DNA of 64,000 nt from the NCBI RefSeq assembly GCF_003024195.1, contig NZ_KZ679046.1:1-64000 (forward strand), in the 5' to 3' direction. The notes under the pieces were generated by a model that searched no databases, was not told the origin of the DNA, and worked only from the letters and a program-made list of their open reading frames with translations. Both the position numbers and the translations under genes were made by a program. Below, piece by piece: positions 45,631 to 53,862 of the stretch. The stretch is from Streptomyces dioscori (GTDB lineage Bacteria; Actinomycetota; Actinomycetes; Streptomycetales; Streptomycetaceae). Within the stretch, counting starts at the first letter, position 1; the number at the start of each line of letters is the position of its first letter.

Positions 45631-46485
45631 ATGGAGAAAGCCAGGCACCTGCGTCACCTCCTGGCGTCGGGGCGATTGATCCGGGCGGCCGGCGCGCACG
45701 ACGGTCTGGGCGCCGTGCTGGTGGAGGAGGCGGGGTTCGACGCGGTCTGGGCCTCCAGCTTCGAGGTCTCCGCCGCGCGCGCCCTGCCCGACGCGAGTCT
45801 GCTGACCATGACGGAGTACCTCCAGGCCGCGGTGCACCTCGACCGGGTCTGCTCCCTGCCGGTGATCGCCGACTGCGACACCGGGTTCGGCAACGCGCTG
45901 AACGTGGCGCACATGGTGACGGAGTACGAGGCCGCGGGCATCGCGGGGGTCTGCATGGAGGACAAGACCTTCCCCAAGGTGAACAGCTTCGCCGCGCGGG
46001 GCCAGGACCTCGCCGACACCGCGGAGTTCGCCCACAAGGTCCGGGTCGCACGGAACACGGCACGCGGCGACGACTTCCTCGTGATCGCCCGTACCGAGGC
46101 CTTCATCGCCGGATTCGGCGTGGAGACCGTCCTGGAGCGGGCGCACGCCTACGTCGACGCGGGGGCGGACGCCATCCTGGTGCACTCCAAGGGGACGGCC
46201 CCCGACCAGATCCTCGCCTTCCTCAAGAAGTGGCGCAGTCCCGTACCGGTCGTCGCGGTCCCCACCACGTACAGCTCCTGGCACGCCTGCGACGCCCACG
46301 CGGCGGGGGTGAGCATGCTCATCTACGCCAACCACGGCCTGCGGGCCAAGGTCGCCGCCACCCGTCATGTACTGGAGGCCATCTCCGCGCACGGCAGTTC
46401 GGCGGGTATCGAGCCGGACATCACGAGCATGAAGGAGATCTTCGCACTGCAGCGGCTGGACGAGTGGATTGCGCTGAACCCGTGA
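45631..46485 (+). CDS. pepM: phosphoenolpyruvate phosphomutase
   Basis: 284 residues, isocitrate-lyase superfamily. The diagnostic mutase motif EDKTFPKVNS is at residues 110-119, with an upstream VIADCDTGFGNALNV metal site. PepM rearranges phosphoenolpyruvate to phosphonopyruvate, the entry step of nearly all natural C-P compounds. Its equilibrium favours PEP, so the coupled decarboxylase that follows is required. A frame 22 residues longer exists upstream, but ATG 45631 gives the normal N-terminus. The stop overlaps the next gene by 4 bases (GTGA). This gene defines the phosphonate cluster. Confidence 0.96.
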   Translation: MEKARHLRHLLASGRLIRAAGAHDGLGAVLVEEAGFDAVWASSFEVSAARALPDASLLTMTEYLQAAVHLDRVCSLPVIADCDTGFGNALNVAHMVTEYEAAGIAGVCMEDKTFPKVNSFAARGQDLADTAEFAHKVRVARNTARGDDFLVIARTEAFIAGFGVETVLERAHAYVDAGADAILVHSKGTAPDQILAFLKKWRSPVPVVAVPTTYSSWHACDAHAAGVSMLIYANHGLRAKVAATRHVLEAISAHGSSAGIEPDITSMKEIFALQRLDEWIALNP

Positions 46486-47729
46486 TCGACGCGGAGGCGT
46501 TCTGCGCGCTGCTCGTGGCACGGGGATTCACGGGTGGCACGGGTGTGCCGTGTTCCTCCCTCGGCGGGCCCACCGCCGTACTCACCGCACAGGGCCGGTA
46601 CGTGGCCGCCGCGCACGAGGGAGCCGCGCTGGCCCTGGCCGCCGGTGCCGCCCTGGCGGGGGACCGGATCGGGGTCCTCGTGCAGAACTCCGGCTTCGGC
46701 AACCTCGTCAACCCGCTGACGTCCCTGGTCATGCCGTACGGCATCGGAGTCGTGGTCTTCATGAGCCTGCGCGGCTGGCCCGACCCGCGGGGCGACGAAC
46801 CCCAGCATGCCGTGATGGGGCACAGCGGCCATGCCTTGCTGGACGCGCTGGGGGTGGCGCACTGGACGTTGGACGGCGGCACTGGTGCGGGTGCGGGTGC
46901 GGGTGCGGGTGCGGGTGTGCGTGCCGGTGCCGGTGCTGATGCCGGTTCCGGCGCCGGTTCTGGTGATGCCGGTGATACCGGCGGTCTCGATGACGCGGCG
47001 CGTGTTCTCGACGCCGCCGTGGCGCGTGCGGGCGCGGGCGAGCCGGCGTTCGTGCTGGTGCCCAGGGGCACGTTCGGCTCCGCGCCCGGGATCGGCGGGG
47101 TCGGCGGGGTCGGCGGGGTCGGCGAGGGCCGGGCGGAGGGCACGGCGCGCGCGCCCGTCAGCCGTACCGAAGCCGTCCGCCTCATAGCCGCGCACCTCCC
47201 CCCGGCCACGGCTGTCGTGGCCACGACCGGCTACACGTCACGCGACCTGTGCGCGGCGGCGGACCGCGACGGCAGTTTCTACATGCAGGGCTCCATGGGA
47301 CACGCGAGCGCCCTCGGCCTGGGACTGGCCGCAAGCATGCCGCGCCGCCCGGTACTCGTCCTCGACGGTGACGGAGCGGCCCTCATGCACCTGGGCACCC
47401 TGTCCACCATCGGCGCCGAGGCGCCGGAAAATCTCGTGCACGTCGTCCTGGACAACGGCGTCTACGCCTCGACCGGCGGCCAGCCGACGACCTCGGCCAC
47501 CACCGACCTGGCCCAGGTCGCGGCAGCAGCCGGCTACCGCGGCACCGCCCGGTGCGCGACGCGGACGGACCTGTCGGGGGCGCTGAAGGTGGCCTTCGGC
47601 ACGCCGGGACCGCACTTCCTCCATGTGGGCATCAGCGCGACCGGTCCCGTACCTCCCAGGGTCACGGACGGGATCTCGCCCACGCGGTTGAGGGAGCGGT
47701 TCGCCCACTGGGCCCGGGAGGACGCGTGA
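46482..47729 (+). CDS. ppd: phosphonopyruvate decarboxylase
   Basis: 415 residues. This TPP enzyme has VPCSSLGGPTAVL in the N-terminal half, QNSGFGNLVNPLTSL in the middle, and the TPP motif DGDGAALMHLGTL with LDNGVYASTGGQPT in the C-terminal half. It drives the PepM reaction forward by making phosphonoacetaldehyde. Two inserted low-complexity tracts are unusual: AGAGAGAGAGVRAGAGADAG around codons 135-165 (GGTGCG repeats from 46889) and GGVGGVGGVG near codon 207 (47097-47124). Both lie between domains and are probably surface loops. Confidence 0.95.
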   Translation: MIDAEAFCALLVARGFTGGTGVPCSSLGGPTAVLTAQGRYVAAAHEGAALALAAGAALAGDRIGVLVQNSGFGNLVNPLTSLVMPYGIGVVVFMSLRGWPDPRGDEPQHAVMGHSGHALLDALGVAHWTLDGGTGAGAGAGAGAGVRAGAGADAGSGAGSGDAGDTGGLDDAARVLDAAVARAGAGEPAFVLVPRGTFGSAPGIGGVGGVGGVGEGRAEGTARAPVSRTEAVRLIAAHLPPATAVVATTGYTSRDLCAAADRDGSFYMQGSMGHASALGLGLAASMPRRPVLVLDGDGAALMHLGTLSTIGAEAPENLVHVVLDNGVYASTGGQPTTSATTDLAQVAAAAGYRGTARCATRTDLSGALKVAFGTPGPHFLHVGISATGPVPPRVTDGISPTRLRERFAHWAREDA

Positions 47730-48982
47730 CACCGCGCACGGACAGCACCGCGACGGCAGCCGCCGCGCATCCCGCGCCTCCCGCGCACCCCGCGGAGGAC
47801 GCCAGGCCCCTGCGCCTTGTACTGCGCTCCGGTTGCACCGCGATGCTGCCCGAGGTGGTCGCGGACGCGGTGGTCGTACGGGACGCCGTGGTACGGGACA
47901 CCGTCGTGCGGGAGGCGGTCGCACAGGGGGCAGTTGCCCAGCGGCGGCCGGCGCGCGTCGCGGTGTTCGCCACCGAACGTGCCTACGCCGAGGCGCAGTT
48001 GCCCCGGCTGCTGGAGGCGCACGCGTGCTCGCGCTTCTCCGCCATCACGCCGAACCCCACCCTGGAGACGGTCCTCGCGGGGGCCCGCACCCTGGCCGAG
48101 GCCCCTCCCGATCTGATCGTGGCGGTCGGCGGCGGCTCCACGCTCGACGTCGCCAAGGCGGCCCGCGTGCTGCCCGTACGCAGCGAAGCGGCCCGCGCCG
48201 CGCTGCACGGTGACACCGGCCTGCTGCGCGGCGACCCGCCCCCACTCGTCCTGCTGCCGACCACCGCGGGCAGCGGCAGCGAGGTGACCCGGTTCGCCAC
48301 CGTCTACGTACAGGGGGACAAGCGGTCCCTCGACCACCCGTCCCTCCGGGCGGACGTGGCGCTGGTCGACCCGGACCGCACCCACGGCTGCCCGCCCTCG
48401 GTGACGTATCCGTGCGCGTTCGACGCGCTGGCACACGCCGTGGAGTCGCTGTGGAGCACCCGTGCCACCCCGCACTCACGCGCGCTGGCCGCACCCGCCC
48501 TGCGGGAACTGGCCGAGCTGACCGGGCAGCCGCTGAACCGGCCCACCGACCTGCAGCGGTACCGGCTGACCGCCGCCGCGACCACAGCGGGACGGGCCAT
48601 CGACCTTTCCCGCACCACCGCGGGCCACGCCTTCTCCTACTGGCTGACCCATCACAAGAGGATCCCGCACGGACTGGCGTGCGCGCTGAACCTGTTGTGG
48701 CTCCTGCCGTACAACGACCGGTACACCGCACCGGCCGTACGTCACCGGATCCGGGAGGTGCACACCCTCCTGGGCGCATCCGACGGCGAGAGCGCGGCGC
48801 GGGCGCTGCGGGAGCGGCTGGCGCGCGCCGGCTGCCCCGTACGGCTGGCGGAGTGCGGTCTGACCCGCGGTGAACTGCCCGCGTTCATCGAGGCGGGCCT
48901 CGGCCACCGGGGGAGGGCCGGGAACAACCCGGCCGCACTCACCTTCGACGCGGTACACGAGGAAGTGATGCGCCATGTCTGA
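47726..48982 (+). CDS. iron-type alcohol dehydrogenase, phosphonoacetaldehyde reductase
   Basis: 418 residues. Group III (iron-containing) alcohol dehydrogenase with VAVGGGSTLDVAKAAR, TTAGSGSEVT, and metal ligands including the His in FDALAHAVES and in HHKRIPHG. Directly downstream of ppd, it most likely reduces phosphonoacetaldehyde to 2-hydroxyethylphosphonate, as PhpC/FomC-type enzymes do. The N-terminus contains VVRDAVVRDTVVREAVAQGAVAQ repeats. It overlaps ppd by 4 bases and the next gene by 8. Confidence 0.92.
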   Translation: MTPRTDSTATAAAAHPAPPAHPAEDARPLRLVLRSGCTAMLPEVVADAVVVRDAVVRDTVVREAVAQGAVAQRRPARVAVFATERAYAEAQLPRLLEAHACSRFSAITPNPTLETVLAGARTLAEAPPDLIVAVGGGSTLDVAKAARVLPVRSEAARAALHGDTGLLRGDPPPLVLLPTTAGSGSEVTRFATVYVQGDKRSLDHPSLRADVALVDPDRTHGCPPSVTYPCAFDALAHAVESLWSTRATPHSRALAAPALRELAELTGQPLNRPTDLQRYRLTAAATTAGRAIDLSRTTAGHAFSYWLTHHKRIPHGLACALNLLWLLPYNDRYTAPAVRHRIREVHTLLGASDGESAARALRERLARAGCPVRLAECGLTRGELPAFIEAGLGHRGRAGNNPAALTFDAVHEEVMRHV

Positions 48983-49910
48983 AACACCACTCGCCCGCCG
49001 CACCGCGGGAGCGGGACTGGGAACGGGAGCAGGAGTGGGAACACCCCGTGTCGGGGTCGACCGGGGACTGTCGCGCGCTCTGTTGTCGGCGGGTGACACC
49101 GCGGCCCTGTCCGCCCTCCTCCACGACGGCGCGCGCCACCCCGACGGATACGCGGTGTTCGCCCTGGAGGAGCGGTTGGACGAGTACCGGGCGCGCGACT
49201 TCGTGACCGCCGCGACCGGACTGCTCGGCGCAGCGCTGCCGCAGGACGCGCGGGGCGCGCTGCTGCGCGACGTCAGAGACCGCGGGATGCGGCTCGGCGA
49301 GGGCGCCACCGGCAGGTACTCCGACTCCCGGGACGGGGGCAATCTGCACACCGACGGCCCGCACATGCCCGGCGAGCCCCCTGACCGCTTCCTGCTGTAC
49401 TGCGTCCACCAGGCCGCCGACGGCGGCGAACTCGTGCTGCTGCACCGCGACGCACTCACCGAACGGCTCTCACCGGACGCCGTACGGGTCCTCGGCGAGC
49501 CCTTCCACTTCGACCGGCGCGGCGGCGACGCGTGGGCCGAACCCACCGTCGTACGCGGCGTTCTGACTCCCGGACGCATCAGCTACCTGCGCGCATACAT
49601 CACCATCGGGCACCGCCACCCCCACGTCCCGGACCTGACCGCCGAGCAGCTCGCGGCGCTGGACGAGCTGGACTCGCTGCTGGACGACCCACGGCTGTGG
49701 CGCGTGGAGCGGCTGTCCCCGGGAGAGTTCGTCGTCGTCGACAACCGTCTGCTGTGCCACGGCCGGACGGCGTTCCGGGACACCCCGGAAGAACCGCGGC
49801 GGCTGATGCTGCGGACCTGGATACGTGAGGCGGCCCGGACAGATGAGGCCCGGACCCGTGAGGCGAGGGGGGCACAGGGTGACAACGGCGCGCCACGACG
49901 CGCGAACTGA
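48975..49910 (+). CDS. 2-oxoglutarate/Fe(II)-dependent oxygenase (TauD-like)
   Basis: 311 residues. The facial triad is H125 and D127 (NLHTDGPH) with distal H262 (LLCHGRTAF), and arginines at PRRLMLR provide 2OG binding. Given the context, 2-hydroxyethylphosphonate or its derivative is a likely substrate, by analogy with DhpA in dehydrophos synthesis, which hydroxylates that compound. The N-terminal GAGLGTGAGVG and the C-terminal tail are disordered. The C-terminus overlaps the next gene by 32 bases in another frame. Confidence 0.85.
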   Translation: MSETPLARRTAGAGLGTGAGVGTPRVGVDRGLSRALLSAGDTAALSALLHDGARHPDGYAVFALEERLDEYRARDFVTAATGLLGAALPQDARGALLRDVRDRGMRLGEGATGRYSDSRDGGNLHTDGPHMPGEPPDRFLLYCVHQAADGGELVLLHRDALTERLSPDAVRVLGEPFHFDRRGGDAWAEPTVVRGVLTPGRISYLRAYITIGHRHPHVPDLTAEQLAALDELDSLLDDPRLWRVERLSPGEFVVVDNRLLCHGRTAFRDTPEEPRRLMLRTWIREAARTDEARTREARGAQGDNGAPRRAN

Positions 49911-50883
49911 ACGGTTCGCCGCGCACATCGAGGCACACGGGCTGACCCGCGCACGCGTGCTGGAACAGGTGGACGAGTCCTTCGGGGACCCGCTGCTCGT
50001 CGTCGCCGCGGGCTCCGTCATCGCGGGATTCGGCAACGACACCAGCGACCTCGACCTGTACGTCGTCGTCCAGGACGACGTGGCCAGCACGCTTCCGCTG
50101 ATGTCGTACGCCAAGAGCGCGCGCATCGACGTCATCATCACCGGCGCCGACCAACTCATGGCCCGGCACGCAGAGTTGAGCGCGGGAGCCTGGCCGCCGC
50201 CGACCGTCTCCCCGGGCGACCTGGTGGAACAGCGCAAGGTCTTCGACACGCTCAGCCGCTTCGGCCTGGGGCTCCCTCTGGACGGCACCCCGCAGTGGCT
50301 GGACTGGCAGCGCCGGCTCGACGGGGAGATCACCGGGTGGCTGCGCGCCTGGTACGCGGTCGAGGCCGTCCGCATGCGCTCCGCCTCCCGCGCGCTGGCG
50401 GACCGCAAGCCGCTCGCGGCCGCGCTGCGGGCGGGCGAGGCGCTGATCGCCGCCCTGGAACGGCACGCGGTCACCAAGGGCGAGCGCTACTTCAAATGGA
50501 AGTGGGTCGGCGAGAAGCTGCGACGGCTCGGCGACCAGGACGGGATGGCGGCGTTCGAGCTTGCCATGTGCCCGCCGCTGACGGCGGACGAGGCACCCGC
50601 ATACCTGCGCCGGGCCGAGGAGGTACTCGACACCTACCTGTCCGACGTGGACACGTCCGGCTGGCAGCTGTGCCTGCTGCCCGCCGCGGGCACCGCCTGG
50701 CGCCCCTTCGGCGAGGGGCACCTGGTCTCCCGCTGGGGACTGCGCGCCGCCGCCGTCTCCGAGGACAGCCCGGTGAGCGCCCCCGGAAGCTGGACCTACC
50801 ACCCGGGCGAGGCGTGGCACCCCGATGTCGCCTCGCTCTTCGCCGAGGACATGCTCTGGCTGGGGATTCGGAGTGCGCCGTGA
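49879..50883 (+). CDS. pol-beta-type nucleotidyltransferase domain protein
   Basis: 334 residues. The minimal nucleotidyltransferase motif GSVIAGFGNDTSDLDL gives GS-x9-DxD, with a third acidic candidate in IDVIITGAD. A helical region rich in ALRAGEALIAALERH and a C-terminal TAWRPFGEGHLVSRWGL segment follow. GTG 49879 has GAGGGGGG upstream; in-frame GTG 49858 is an alternative. Possible roles are adenylylation or cytidylylation of an intermediate. It is the second nucleotidyltransferase-fold gene of the cluster. Confidence 0.82.
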   Translation: MTTARHDARTERFAAHIEAHGLTRARVLEQVDESFGDPLLVVAAGSVIAGFGNDTSDLDLYVVVQDDVASTLPLMSYAKSARIDVIITGADQLMARHAELSAGAWPPPTVSPGDLVEQRKVFDTLSRFGLGLPLDGTPQWLDWQRRLDGEITGWLRAWYAVEAVRMRSASRALADRKPLAAALRAGEALIAALERHAVTKGERYFKWKWVGEKLRRLGDQDGMAAFELAMCPPLTADEAPAYLRRAEEVLDTYLSDVDTSGWQLCLLPAAGTAWRPFGEGHLVSRWGLRAAAVSEDSPVSAPGSWTYHPGEAWHPDVASLFAEDMLWLGIRSAP

Positions 50884-51401
50884 CCGTACGTCCCACGCGC
50901 GATCTGCGCACCCACGTGACGCATGTCAGTCATGGGGCGGTCATCACCATGGTCGTCACCCAGGAGGCGCTGGAGGACGTCGGAGGCGGTGTCCGCGCCG
51001 GTCAGTGGCGGCTGGTGGCCGCCCAGACCCGCCATCTGGTGCAGTCCTGCCTGTATGTGCGCGGTTTGGCGTACGGCGGCGAACCGTACCTCTACGAGGA
51101 CGGCGGGGCCGTCGACCCGTGCGCCCGCGTCCCGGACGACGTCCGTGTCGAGGGGCTGCGGTTCGTCCACGAGGCCAACGCCCTCGCCGCCGATCCGACG
51201 GGGGCGGAGGAGTGGCTCGGGCGGCTGCGCGACTGGGTCGCCGTCGCGCAACGGGAGCTCGGCCTGAACGCTGAACTGCCCGAACTCCGTTCCCCGAACG
51301 GCATGTTCGGCGGGCTGCGCCTCGTGCGGGGCTGGCAGGAGGCTGTCGACGAACTCGGACTGCCCGCGCTGCTGCCCAGCGAATGGATCAAGCCGCTGTG
51401 A
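50880..51401 (+). CDS. uncharacterised protein of the phosphonate cluster
   Basis: 173 residues with no domain I recognise. Predominantly helical, with VTQEALEDVGGGVRAGQWRL and LRDWVAVAQRELGLNAELP and a C-terminal GWQEAVDELGLPALLPSEWI. No signal peptide or membrane span. It overlaps both neighbours by 4 bases (GTGA twice), so it is made in step with the nucleotidyltransferase and the SDR and may be a subunit of one of them. Confidence 0.75.
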   Translation: MTVRPTRDLRTHVTHVSHGAVITMVVTQEALEDVGGGVRAGQWRLVAAQTRHLVQSCLYVRGLAYGGEPYLYEDGGAVDPCARVPDDVRVEGLRFVHEANALAADPTGAEEWLGRLRDWVAVAQRELGLNAELPELRSPNGMFGGLRLVRGWQEAVDELGLPALLPSEWIKPL

Positions 51402-52492
51402 ACACACCAGGCACGATGCTCATCACCGGTGCCACCGGAGTCGTGGGAGCCGAACTCGCCGAGCAGGCACGGGCCGCCGGCTGGCAGGTCACCGGCTGCT
51501 CCGCCCGGGGCGGCACCGGCGCGACGGCCTGGCGCATGGGGGAAGCCCCGGCACCACCGGAACTCGCCGGCCCCTGGGACGTGATCGTGAACGCGGCGGC
51601 CCGGCCCCGCTGGAACCTCCCCGCGGCGCGGGCCACCGCCGCGAACGTCGCCCCCGTCGGCGCCCTCGCCCCCCTGGTCGGCCCCCGGACCCACGTCATC
51701 CACGTCTCCACCGCGTACGTCACCGGCCTGCGCGGCACCGCCGGATCGCAGAACCCGGACGACTTCCGGAACAGCTACGAGTGGTCCAAGGCCGCCGCCG
51801 AGCGGGAAGCCGTCGATCGCTACGGCGCCACGGTGGTGCGCCCGCCCCTGGTGATCGGCCGCCGCTCGGACGGGGCGGTCAGCAGGTTCACCGGCCTGTA
51901 CTCGCTGATCCGCAGCTGTGTCACCGGGCTGCTGCCCGCCGTCGTCGGGGACGGGGAGGCCTTCGTGGAGACCGTGACGAGCTGCGACGTCGCCGCCTGC
52001 GTGCTGGACCTCGCGCGCGACGGTCGCGGCGGCCGCGACGGTCCAGTCGGTCCAGTCGGTCCAGTCGGTCGTGATGGGCGTGACGGGCGTGTCGGGCTCG
52101 GCGGATCGGCCGGACAGCCCGTCGTCCTGGGCACCGGCGAGGACGCCTGCTCGGTGAAGGAACTGGTCGAGGTGCAGTTCAGGACGCTCAACACCTGGCG
52201 TGCGGCGCGCGGGTGCGGCCCCCTGGAGATCCCGACGATCGTCACCCCCGAGCAGTGGGACCGCTTCTATCTGCCGTTCGCGCGCCCGCACCTGACAGCA
52301 CGCCAGCTCCACGCCGTGGAACTGCTCAGCGCGTTCATCCCGTACATGTCCACGCACGAACCCATCGGGGTGACCCGGCGCGTACCGCCCGTCGGACCAG
52401 CCCTGCGGACGTGCGTAGAGGCGTGGGCCGACCGGCATCCGCGCCTGGCACAGGGCCACCCCGCACCGTGGGTCGGCGAGGAGGAGACGTGA
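51398..52492 (+). CDS. extended SDR/NAD-dependent epimerase-dehydratase or reductase
   Basis: 364 residues. Rossmann TGATGVVG at the N-terminus, VIHVSTAYVTG and the catalytic YEWSK suggest an extended SDR, close to carboxylic- or thioester-reductase terminal domains and to sugar epimerases. A repetitive GPVGPVGPVGRDGRDGR loop (52039-52090, from GTCCAGTCG units) interrupts the second half. It may reduce an activated carboxylate or epimerise a nucleotide-linked sugar; the choice depends on the substrate. Confidence 0.82.
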   Translation: MNTPGTMLITGATGVVGAELAEQARAAGWQVTGCSARGGTGATAWRMGEAPAPPELAGPWDVIVNAAARPRWNLPAARATAANVAPVGALAPLVGPRTHVIHVSTAYVTGLRGTAGSQNPDDFRNSYEWSKAAAEREAVDRYGATVVRPPLVIGRRSDGAVSRFTGLYSLIRSCVTGLLPAVVGDGEAFVETVTSCDVAACVLDLARDGRGGRDGPVGPVGPVGRDGRDGRVGLGGSAGQPVVLGTGEDACSVKELVEVQFRTLNTWRAARGCGPLEIPTIVTPEQWDRFYLPFARPHLTARQLHAVELLSAFIPYMSTHEPIGVTRRVPPVGPALRTCVEAWADRHPRLAQGHPAPWVGEEET

Positions 52493-53862
52493 ACGACGCG
52501 GACACGAACCAGGCGGACGCATACGACTACCGGCGCGGAATCCAGGCCCTGTGGCCCGATACGGAACGGCTGCTGCCCACCTCGGTCACCGACAGGCTCG
52601 CCGGGCTCGCGGCGGAGAACGACCGTACGGGACGGCTGTCCGACCGCAGTGTCGTGGCACTGCGCGAAGCGGGCTGGTTCGGGCTGCCCGTACCGAGTGA
52701 GTTCGAGGGCGGCGGCGGTTCGATCGAGGAGTGCTGCGCCCTGCAGCGCCGGATCGGCGCGGCGGACCCGGCGCTCGCCATCGCGGTCAACATGCACCTC
52801 TTCTCGGTGGGCGTCCTCGTCGAGCACTGGCGCCGGGAGCGCGACGAGTCGTGGATGCTGCTCGAAGCGATCGCCGGCCAGCAGCGCATCGTGGGCAACG
52901 CCTTCGCCGAACCCGGGCTGGCCGGTGCGCTGACCAGATCCCACTGCACCGCCCGCCGCAACGGCAAGGGATGGACGGTGAACGGCGTCAAGGTGCCCTG
53001 TTCGCTGGCCGAACGCAGCGACCTGCTCTGTCTGCAGGTACGGGACGAGGCGGGCGGCCCGGAGAGCCTGCTGGTGGCCCTCGTCGCCACCGACAGCCCC
53101 GGCATCACCGTCGAACGCACCTGGGACACGCTGGGCATGCGCGCCTCCGAATCCGACACCGTACGGCTGCGGGACTGCGCGATCCCCGACGAACTCGTCT
53201 TCCACCGCACGCGGCCCGGCTCCCACGGCGACGAGGTCTTCGCCGCCGGACTCGGGTGGTTCTGCGTGTCGACCACGGCCTGCTATCTCGGGCTGATCTC
53301 CGCGGCGGTCGACCAGGCCCGTACCGCGCTGGAGGGTTCCCGGGTCACCCACCTCGGGGCGTCCCGCTCCGAACTGCCCTCCTTCCAGTCCGCGCTCGGC
53401 GCCGTCCTCGTCGACGTACTCCCCCTGGAGGCGGCCTGCGCGGGGCTCGCACGGCAGCTGGACGCGCGCACGGCCGACCCGCGCAGCCTCACGCCGGCGC
53501 TGCTCGCCCTCAAGTGCCGGGCCGCCGAACTGGCGACCCGGGCCGTCGAGGCGACCTCCGAACTCGTGGGCGTGGCGTCGTACGCGGCCACGGGAACGGC
53601 CTCCCGGCTGCTGCGGGACGCCCACGCGGCCCGCTTCCACCCGCCGACCCGCTTCGCCACCCGCCAACTCCTCGGCCGCTGGGCACTCGACCTCCCCTTC
53701 ACCTTCGAACTGAACGAACGCCCTGGCTCCGCCCCGGACGGACACCCCGGCTACGAGCCGGACGGACGGCGTGGCGCAGGGCCGGACGAGCGGTGTAGCG
53801 CGGTACCGGACGCGCCGCCCGGTCTCGGGCGGAAGCAGCGGTCCGTGGGCGGGGCCCCATGA
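52489..53862 (+). CDS. acyl-CoA dehydrogenase-fold flavoprotein
   Basis: 457 residues. Acyl-CoA dehydrogenase-like helices and middle barrel: LREAGWFGLPVPSEFEGGGG, GNAFAEPGLAGALT, DTLGMRASESD, DAHAARFHPPTR. The usual catalytic glutamate signature is not evident, and the RDAHAARFHPP region resembles flavin monooxygenases of this fold (nitrososynthase and DszC type). It may therefore oxygenate an amine made by one of the aminotransferases. The C-terminal 50 residues are repeats of PDG/PDER type. GAGGAG precedes GTG 52489. Confidence 0.82.
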   Translation: MNDADTNQADAYDYRRGIQALWPDTERLLPTSVTDRLAGLAAENDRTGRLSDRSVVALREAGWFGLPVPSEFEGGGGSIEECCALQRRIGAADPALAIAVNMHLFSVGVLVEHWRRERDESWMLLEAIAGQQRIVGNAFAEPGLAGALTRSHCTARRNGKGWTVNGVKVPCSLAERSDLLCLQVRDEAGGPESLLVALVATDSPGITVERTWDTLGMRASESDTVRLRDCAIPDELVFHRTRPGSHGDEVFAAGLGWFCVSTTACYLGLISAAVDQARTALEGSRVTHLGASRSELPSFQSALGAVLVDVLPLEAACAGLARQLDARTADPRSLTPALLALKCRAAELATRAVEATSELVGVASYAATGTASRLLRDAHAARFHPPTRFATRQLLGRWALDLPFTFELNERPGSAPDGHPGYEPDGRRGAGPDERCSAVPDAPPGLGRKQRSVGGAP

